From Lachnospiraceae bacterium (GTDB lineage Bacteria > Bacillota > Clostridia > Lachnospirales > Lachnospiraceae): a stretch of DNA of 64,000 nucleotides. Made by a program: the position numbers and the translations under genes. The first letter of the stretch is position 1. The number at the start of each line of letters is the position of its first letter. Under the pieces are notes generated by a model, which did not search any database, was not told the origin of the DNA, and was given only the letters and a program-made list of their open reading frames with translations. Shown here piece after piece: positions 58,919 to 64,000 of the stretch. The stretch is from positions 1 through 64,000 of the forward strand of contig JAFZLB010000013.1 in NCBI GenBank assembly GCA_017551665.1, in the 5' to 3' direction.

Positions 58919-59872
58919 TTATTCGCCTGCGCGAAGCGACAGTCCCAGTTCTTTTAACTTCTCCAGCACTTCCTCCAAGGACTTGCGTCCGAGGTTGCGC
59001 ACCTTCATCATGTCTTCGCTGGTCTTGCTCGTCAGTTCCTCGACGGTGTTAATGCCCGCACGCTTCAGGCAGTTGAAGCTGCGCACGGAAAGCTCTAACT
59101 CGTCGATGGACATCTCCAGCGCTTTTTCCTTTTCGTTGGACTCTTTCTCGATCATGACCTCCGCCGTCTTCGCGTTTTCGGAAAGATCAATAAAGAGACT
59201 TAAGTGCTCCGAAAGGACCTTGGCCGCCAGGGATACCGCTTCATCGGGAGAGAGAGAACCGTTCGTGTGCACGTCCATGGTCAGCTTGTCAAAGTCCGTG
59301 ACCTGGCCGACACGGGTGTCCTCGACCATGATGTTGACGCGGTCCACCGGGGTGTAGATGGAATCAATCGCGATGACGCCGATGGCCATATCATCCGTCT
59401 TGTTGCGGTCCGCACCCACGTAGCCGCGGCCTGCGGTGATCGTCAGCTCCATGCGGAGCTTGGCGCTCTTGCCGGAAAGCGTCGCGATGACAAGATCCGG
59501 ATTCATGATCTCGAGATCGGAGTCCACCTTGATATCGGAAGCGTGTACCACGCCCTCGCCGCTGAAATCCACATAAGCCACCTTCGGCTCCTGGGAAGAA
59601 GCGTTGTTGCGGATCGCAAGGTCTTTGATGTTCAGGATGATCTCCGTCACATCCTCCTTGACACCGGGGATGGACGTGAACTCATGCTGCACCCCTTCGA
59701 TCTTGACCTGGGAAACCGCGCAGCCGGGCAGGGAGCTCAGCATAATCCGGCGAAGGGAATTGCCGAGTGTCGTGCCGTATCCGCGTTCCAAAGGCTCCAC
59801 AACAAATCTGCCGTATCTTTTATCTTCGGAAATCTCGAGTACTTCAATATTGGGTCTTTCAAAATCAAACAT
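58919..59872 (-). CDS. rpoA: RNA polymerase alpha subunit
   Basis: A 317-residue alpha subunit. The N-terminal dimerisation domain (about 1-230) carries [20 protein letters not shown] and the [19 protein letters not shown] block. After a linker rich in Glu (about 230-250), the C-terminal domain (about 250-310) holds [20 protein letters not shown] and [10 protein letters not shown], which contact upstream DNA and activators. It lies between rpsD and rplQ as usual. Confidence 0.97.
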   Translation of the reverse strand: MFDFERPNIEVLEISEDKRYGRFVVEPLERGYGTTLGNSLRRIMLSSLPGCAVSQVKIEGVQHEFTSIPGVKEDVTEIILNIKDLAIRNNASSQEPKVAYVDFSGEGVVHASDIKVDSDLEIMNPDLVIATLSGKSAKLRMELTITAGRGYVGADRNKTDDMAIGVIAIDSIYTPVDRVNIMVEDTRVGQVTDFDKLTMDVHTNGSLSPDEAVSLAAKVLSEHLSLFIDLSENAKTAEVMIEKESNEKEKALEMSIDELELSVRSFNCLKRAGINTVEELTSKTSEDMMKVRNLGRKSLEEVLEKLKELGLSLRAGE

Positions 59873-59936
59873 GCATCTTCCTCCGTTCCGAATACAGGAT
59901 ATTCACAATTACAGGATTCAAAACAATTACAAAGAA

Positions 59937-60530
59937 TTATTTCGAATACAACTCGACGATCAGCGTTTCGTTCACCGGGACATCAATGATATCCCTGGAG
60001 GGGAACTCCTTGACGACGCCTTTCATCGCTTCCCTGTCCATCTCCAGCCATCCGGGAACAATCCTGCCCCCCGCGGTTTCCTCGATGTCCTTGAAGCGCT
60101 GCGTGCTCCGCGCGTCTTCCTTGAGCTCAATGACATCGCCCACGCGTACCTGGAACGAAGGTACATTGACGGTCTTGCCGTTGACGGTAATGAACTTGTG
60201 CAGCACCACCTGGCGCGCTTCCCTGCGGGTTCTCGCGATGCCGAGACGGAAGACCACATTGTCCAGTCTGCGCTCCAGAAGAATCATCAGGTTCTCGCCG
60301 GAGGGACCCTTCATGCGGTCCGCGCGCTTGTAATAATTGCGGAACGGCTTTTCCAGCACGCCGTAGATGAATTTGGCCTTCTGCTTTTCACGCAGCTGCA
60401 TGCCGTACTCGCTCATCTTGCGGCCGGTGCGCTTGGATTGCCGTTTGCTTCTTTTGTCATATCCCAGAAAGGTCGGATCCAGATCCAGGGATCTGCATCT
60501 TTTTAATACCGGGGTTCTGTTTACAGCCAT
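59937..60530 (-). CDS. rpsD: 30S ribosomal protein S4
   Basis: A 197-residue primary assembly protein binding the 5' domain of 16S rRNA. Visible are the N-terminal MAVNRTPVLKRCRSLDLDP, KRTGRKMSEYGMQLREKQKA, and the S4 RNA-binding domain near 90-150 (RLDNVVFRLGIARTRREARQ, VLHKFITVNGKTVNVPSF). The N-terminal zinc cysteines are absent (only one Cys), so it is the zinc-free form. Confidence 0.96.
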   Translation of the reverse strand: MAVNRTPVLKRCRSLDLDPTFLGYDKRSKRQSKRTGRKMSEYGMQLREKQKAKFIYGVLEKPFRNYYKRADRMKGPSGENLMILLERRLDNVVFRLGIARTRREARQVVLHKFITVNGKTVNVPSFQVRVGDVIELKEDARSTQRFKDIEETAGGRIVPGWLEMDREAMKGVVKEFPSRDIIDVPVNETLIVELYSK

Positions 60531-60574
60531 GGTTTGATCTCCTTTGCTATGCGCACTTGGCGGGTGTTCTTACA

Positions 60575-60985
60575 TTATACGCGTCTGCGTTTCGGCGGGC
60601 GGCAGCCGTTGTGCGGCACCGGCGTAACGTCCGTGATACTCAACACCGAGAGTCCGTTTGCCGCAAGGGCGCGAATCGCCGCTTCACGTCCGGACCCCGG
60701 TCCCTTGACGAACACGTCCACCGTCTTTAAGCCGTGGATCTGCGCCGCCTTTGTCGCCGTTTCCGACGCCATCTGCGCTGCGTAAGGGGTGGACTTACGG
60801 CTTCCCTTGAAGCCCAAGCCGCCCGCGCTCGCCCAGCTGATCGCGTTGCCGGCCGCATCCGTCAGCGTCACAATCGTGTTGTTGAAGGATGCCTGGATAT
60901 GCGCCTGACCGTGTTCTATGTTCTTTTTGACGCGTCTCTTTCCCGCTGCCTTCCTTCCGGAAGTTTTCTGCTTTGCTGCTGCCAT
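60575..60985 (-). CDS. rpsK: 30S ribosomal protein S11
   Basis: A 136-residue protein with the S11 core: [57 protein letters not shown] and the basic end [11 protein letters not shown]. It forms part of the platform near the mRNA exit. The N-terminus is a short basic extension. It lies between rpsM and rpsD. Confidence 0.97.
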   Translation of the reverse strand: MAAAKQKTSGRKAAGKRRVKKNIEHGQAHIQASFNNTIVTLTDAAGNAISWASAGGLGFKGSRKSTPYAAQMASETATKAAQIHGLKTVDVFVKGPGSGREAAIRALAANGLSVLSITDVTPVPHNGCRPPKRRRV

Positions 60986-61010
60986 GTTTCTCCCTTTCCG
61001 TTATAAACTA

Positions 61011-61379
61011 TTACTTCTTCTTATTCGCAATCGTGCGCTTCGGCCCCTTCAGCGTGCGCGCATTTGTCTTGGTGCGCTGTCCGCGGCAGGGGAGCTTTTT
61101 GCGATGACGCATCCCCCGGTAGGAACCGATTTCCGTGAGGCGCTTGATGTTCATCGCCACCTCTCTGCGCAGTTCACCTTCCACCATGTAGCTTGCGCCG
61201 ACCACTTCGCTGATCTTCTTGACCTCAGCGTCCGTTAAGTCACGCACACGCGTGTCCGGGTTGACGCCGGCCTCGGCCAGGATCTTGTTGGAAGTTGTCC
61301 TGCCGATTCCGTAAATGTACGTCAGACCGATTTCAATCCTTTTGTCTCTGGGTAAATCCACACCTGCAATACGAGCCAT
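61011..61379 (-). CDS. rpsM: 30S ribosomal protein S13
   Basis: A 122-residue protein with the N-terminal [20 protein letters not shown], the helix-two-turn-helix region, and the basic tail ([20 protein letters not shown]) that reaches the P-site tRNA. Order rpmJ-rpsM-rpsK-rpsD is the standard arrangement. Confidence 0.97.
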   Translation of the reverse strand: MARIAGVDLPRDKRIEIGLTYIYGIGRTTSNKILAEAGVNPDTRVRDLTDAEVKKISEVVGASYMVEGELRREVAMNIKRLTEIGSYRGMRHRKKLPCRGQRTKTNARTLKGPKRTIANKKK

Positions 61380-61393
61380 TGTTTCCCTCCTGA

Positions 61394-61507
61394 TCAGCCT
61401 TGTCTCTGCTTATGTTTCGGGTTATCGCAAATAATGCGGATGATACCCTTACGTCTGATGATTTTGCACTTCTCGCACATCGGTTTAACCGAAGACCTGA
61501 CTTTCAT
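61394..61507 (-). CDS. rpmJ: 50S ribosomal protein L36
   Basis: A 37-residue protein found by reading the gap between infA and rps[21 protein letters not shown] then [10 protein letters not shown] has three Cys and one His, the zinc-binding (C+) form. GGAGG lies seven bases before the ATG. It is the usual neighbour of infA. Confidence 0.97.
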   Translation of the reverse strand: MKVRSSVKPMCEKCKIIRRKGIIRIICDNPKHKQRQG

Positions 61508-61518
61508 GATGCTACCTC

Positions 61519-61737
61519 CTACTTATCACGCCAGATGATACGTCCCTTGGAAAGATCGTACGGCGAAAGTTCCATTGTTACCCTGTCTCCCGGAAGGATC
61601 CGGATGAAGTTCTGCCTCAACTTCCCGCTGATGTGTGCCAGCACCACATGTCCGTTCTCAAGCTCCACGCGGAACATGGTGTTCGGCAGCTTCTCCACCA
61701 CCTTGCCTTCGATTTCGATTACATCCGCTTTTGACAT
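61519..61737 (-). CDS. infA: Translation initiation factor IF-1
   Basis: A 72-residue S1-type OB-fold protein ([20 protein letters not shown], then [20 protein letters not shown]). It occupies the ribosomal A site during initiation. It lies between adk and rpmJ. A map gene, common here in other Firmicutes, is absent from this position. Confidence 0.97.
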   Translation of the reverse strand: MSKADVIEIEGKVVEKLPNTMFRVELENGHVVLAHISGKLRQNFIRILPGDRVTMELSPYDLSKGRIIWRDK

Positions 61738-61741
61738 GGCT

Positions 61742-62386
61742 TCAATCCTTCAGGACGGATTCAATCTGCTCCGTCACTTTTTTCATGTCGCGGGTGCCGT
61801 CCACGGTACGCAGCAGCCCCTTCTTCTCATAGTAGTCAATGAGCGGCGCCGTCTGTTCGTGATACACCGTAAGGCGCTTGCGTACGGTTTCCTCCCTGTC
61901 GTCCTCTCTCTGGGTCAGGGCGGTTCCGCATTTATCGCAGATGCCTTCCTTATCCGGCTTGATGTGGACGATGTGGTAAATCGCGCCGCACTTCGGGCAG
62001 GAGCGTCTGCCGCTCATCCGGGTCACGATGTTTTCGTCCGGCACATCCACGTTGATGCAGTAGTCCACCGCTTCGCCCTTGGCGGAAAGCTCTTTGTCCA
62101 GCACCTCCGCCTGCGGGATGGTGCGCGGAAAGCCGTCCAGCACGTATCCCTTTTTGCAATCCTCATTGGCCACGCGGTCCAGGAGCATCTCCACCGTCAG
62201 TTCGTCCGGCACGAGATCGCCGCGGTCCATATAGACCTGCGCTTTTTTGCCCAGCTCCGTGCCTTCCTTTAAGTTGGCGCGGAAGATATCTCCGGTGGAG
62301 ATATGCGGAATCTCATAACGGTTCGCGATGATGTCCGCCTGTGTGCCTTTTCCGGCGCCCGGGGCGCCCAGCATGATGATTTTCAT
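61742..62386 (-). CDS. adk: Adenylate kinase, zinc-LID type
   Basis: A 214-residue enzyme that interconverts ATP plus AMP and two ADP. The P-loop is [13 protein letters not shown] (5-17). The AMP-binding NMP region holds [19 protein letters not shown], and the LID (about 125-160) carries four cysteines (CPKCG, CDKCG) that bind zinc, the Gram-positive type. It overlaps secY by four bases. Confidence 0.97.
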   Translation of the reverse strand: MKIIMLGAPGAGKGTQADIIANRYEIPHISTGDIFRANLKEGTELGKKAQVYMDRGDLVPDELTVEMLLDRVANEDCKKGYVLDGFPRTIPQAEVLDKELSAKGEAVDYCINVDVPDENIVTRMSGRRSCPKCGAIYHIVHIKPDKEGICDKCGTALTQREDDREETVRKRLTVYHEQTAPLIDYYEKKGLLRTVDGTRDMKKVTEQIESVLKD

Positions 62387-63711
62387 CCTTCTAAGAATCC
62401 TTTATAGTTGCGCACCACGAGCTGCGATTCAATCTGCTTTAAGGTATCCAGAATCACGCTGACCACGATGATGAGCGAGGTTCCGCCGAAGGACACGTTC
62501 GCGTTGAACAGTCCGTTGAAGATGATCGGCACCACCGCCACAATCACGAGTCCCGCCGCACCGATGAAGATGATGTACTTCAGGATGTTCGCGAGGTAAT
62601 CACTCGTCGGCTTACCCGGCCGGATACCCGGGATAAATCCGCCCTGCTTCTTCATGTTATCCGCGATCTCCAGCGGATTAAAGGTCACCGAGGTGTAGAA
62701 GTAAGCAAAGAAGATCATCAGCGCAATGTAGGCCAGAAGCCCGATCGTGTAACGGAAGGCCGCGGGATTCAGCCACATATTCTGGTTCATATAGTTCAAA
62801 ACTTCCTGCCATACGCCCGGTCCCTCATATCCCACGAACTGGGAAATGATGATCGGGAACTGGAAGAGACTCATCGCGAAGATGACCGGCATAACACCCG
62901 CGGTGTTGACCTTCAGCGGAATTTCCGCGGTGTTACCGCCCATCATGCGGCGTCCCTGCATTTTCTTCGCGTACTGCACCGGGATCCTGCGCTCCGCGCT
63001 GTTTAAGATCACGACCAGCACGACCATGGCGATGACGATCAGCACAATCAGCGCCGCCACAAGGATGCCCTGGATGGCGTTTTTGTTCAGCACAAACTGT
63101 TTGAAGAGCGTCACGAAATCCGAAGGCATGCGGGAAATGATGTTCACACCCAGCACGACGGAGATGCCGTTGCCGACGCCCTTCTCCGTGATGCGCTCAC
63201 CGACCCACATCAGGAAGGTACTGCCTGCCGTCAGGGCCGCGACGATCTGCACGACGAGGATCGGGCTCTGTGCCACAAGGAAGCCCGGGCTGCGGTAAAA
63301 GCCCATCGCCATCAGGGAGCCTTCAAGCACCGCCAGGCCGACCGTCAGGAAACGCGTCCACTTCGTGAGCTTCTTGCGTCCTTCTTCGCCGTCGCGCTGC
63401 ATTTCCTCCAGCGCGGGGATGGCGATCGTCAGCAACTGGATGATGATCGACGCCGTAATGTAAGGCGTGATATTCAGCGCAAATACGCTCATCCGTTCAA
63501 AGGAGCCGCCGGTGAAGCGGTCCAGAAGACCCAGGAGGTTATTTCCCTCTTCGCCCGCCAGCGACTGATACCATTCCTGGTAGCGGACCGGGTCCATGCC
63601 GGGGATGAAGATGGCGGTTCCCAACCGGATCACCACAATCATCGCCAGGGTAAACAGAATCTTGTTGCGGATTTCTTTTGTCTTAAAGGCGTTTTTAATC
63701 GCTTCTAACAT
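62383..63711 (-). CDS. secY: Preprotein translocase subunit SecY
   Basis: A 442-residue ten-span channel protein of the Sec system. Marks: the amphipathic start (LEAIKNAFKTKEIRNKILFT), FTGGSFERMSVFALNITPYI near 66-85 (plug/TM2 region), RIPVQYAKKMQGRRMMGG in the cytosolic loop, and GGFIPGIRPGKPTSDYL near 355-371. It shares one base with the rplO stop (TGATG) and overlaps adk by four bases. Confidence 0.97.
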   Translation of the reverse strand: MLEAIKNAFKTKEIRNKILFTLAMIVVIRLGTAIFIPGMDPVRYQEWYQSLAGEEGNNLLGLLDRFTGGSFERMSVFALNITPYITASIIIQLLTIAIPALEEMQRDGEEGRKKLTKWTRFLTVGLAVLEGSLMAMGFYRSPGFLVAQSPILVVQIVAALTAGSTFLMWVGERITEKGVGNGISVVLGVNIISRMPSDFVTLFKQFVLNKNAIQGILVAALIVLIVIAMVVLVVILNSAERRIPVQYAKKMQGRRMMGGNTAEIPLKVNTAGVMPVIFAMSLFQFPIIISQFVGYEGPGVWQEVLNYMNQNMWLNPAAFRYTIGLLAYIALMIFFAYFYTSVTFNPLEIADNMKKQGGFIPGIRPGKPTSDYLANILKYIIFIGAAGLVIVAVVPIIFNGLFNANVSFGGTSLIIVVSVILDTLKQIESQLVVRNYKGFLEG

Positions 63712-64000
63712 CAGATCACCTCAGCAGTCCCACCACAGGCTTCGATCTTTTCTTTTGCGGACGCGGAAAACGCATGCAATCTGACCGTAAGCTTTCGGGT
63801 GTATTCTCCGTTTCCGAGCACCTTGACGCCGTCATACACATGCTTGATGACGCCCTTTTCCAGAAGCGCGTTGGTGTCCACGGTATCACCGTCCGCAAAC
63901 ACGCGCTCCAGGTCACGCAGGTTAATTGTTACGATTTCCTTGCTGTTTCTGTTCTTGAATCCGCGTTTCGGGATCCGGCGGAACAGCGGCATCTGACCGC
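63711..64000 (-). CDS. rplO: 50S ribosomal protein L15, C-terminal part (cut by window end)
   Basis: The frame runs to the window edge and contains the second half of L15: GQMPLFRRIPKRGFKN (conserved), then TINLRDLERVFADGDTV and the ending KEKIEACGGTAEVI. The Met at 63992 is internal, not the start. L15 precedes secY in all common spc operons. Confidence 0.93.
   Translation of the reverse strand, partial: GQMPLFRRIPKRGFKNRNSKEIVTINLRDLERVFADGDTVDTNALLEKGVIKHVYDGVKVLGNGEYTRKLTVRLHAFSASAKEKIEACGGTAEVI

Noticed and set aside
1..64000. tRNA, rRNA, insertion sequences, prophage
   Set aside because: I saw no cloverleaf-like sequences with CCA ends, rRNA segments, transposase or phage genes in any reading frame.

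Overview
The window looks like chromosome from a GC-rich (by eye well over 50 %) low-complexity-envelope Firmicute of class Clostridia, most likely a Lachnospiraceae-type anaerobe. The evidence is the spc/alpha ribosomal operon order, ECF transporter genes next to rplQ, an infC-rpmI-rplT operon with a structured leader, a class I NrdAB with an NrdR box, M23, GH25 and S11 wall enzymes, an LCP-family protein, an S11 carboxypeptidase and DapF, and strong TTGACA/TATAAT promoters with AGGAGG ribosome sites. I cannot name a species. No rRNA, tRNA, CRISPR array, insertion sequence or prophage was recognised.

Layout. 1-9 kb: degV, then leftward murA, an M23 peptidase, a small alarmone synthetase, a glycosyltransferase, an LCP protein and a WcaJ-type phosphoglycosyl transferase. 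9-12.8 kb: nrdB and nrdA under an NrdR-type box. 13-34.9 kb: one long leftward cell-surface polysaccharide locus. It holds a DUF1858 protein, a DPM-like glycosyltransferase, a split membrane protein, a GH25 lysozyme-like protein, rfbB, rfbA and rfbC, the ABC exporter Wzm/Wzt, a 980-residue methyltransferase/kinase-like protein with a heptad-repeat tail, five glycosyltransferases and a phosphohexomutase. 34.9-39.8 kb: pepD, rplT, rpmI, infC and nucleoside catabolism (udp, deoB). 39.8-46.4 kb: an S11 carboxypeptidase, a CPBP-like membrane protein, a MoxR ATPase / VWA / leucine-rich repeat module, and deoC. 46.6-51.8 kb: an AT-richer island with an SPFH/zinc-ribbon protein, three uncharacterised proteins, a 50-residue protein and a divergent XRE regulator. 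51.9-58.2 kb: truA, nadE, dapF, ecfT, ecfA2, ecfA1. 58.2-64 kb: rplQ, rpoA, rpsD, rpsK, rpsM, rpmJ, infA, adk, secY and partial rplO.

Two assemblages stand out. The first is the polysaccharide locus, which looks like a Gram-positive counterpart of the ABC-exporter O-antigen pathway: a WbdD-like putative chain terminator (methyltransferase plus kinase-like domain plus a long repetitive tail) sits directly next to a Wzt with a C-terminal extension. Both gaps around wzt are packed with long inverted repeats. The second is the SPFH/zinc-ribbon island, which resembles the Bacillus ydjFGHI membrane-stress cluster but has no PspA gene and carries different partners.

Regulatory signals are unusually readable. 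One promoter-associated element (an inverted repeat ending in CGGAAC, then a G-rich stretch, then an extended -10) precedes degV, deoC and udp-deoB. infC appears to start at AUA. wcaJ and the S11 carboxypeptidase look leaderless or nearly so.
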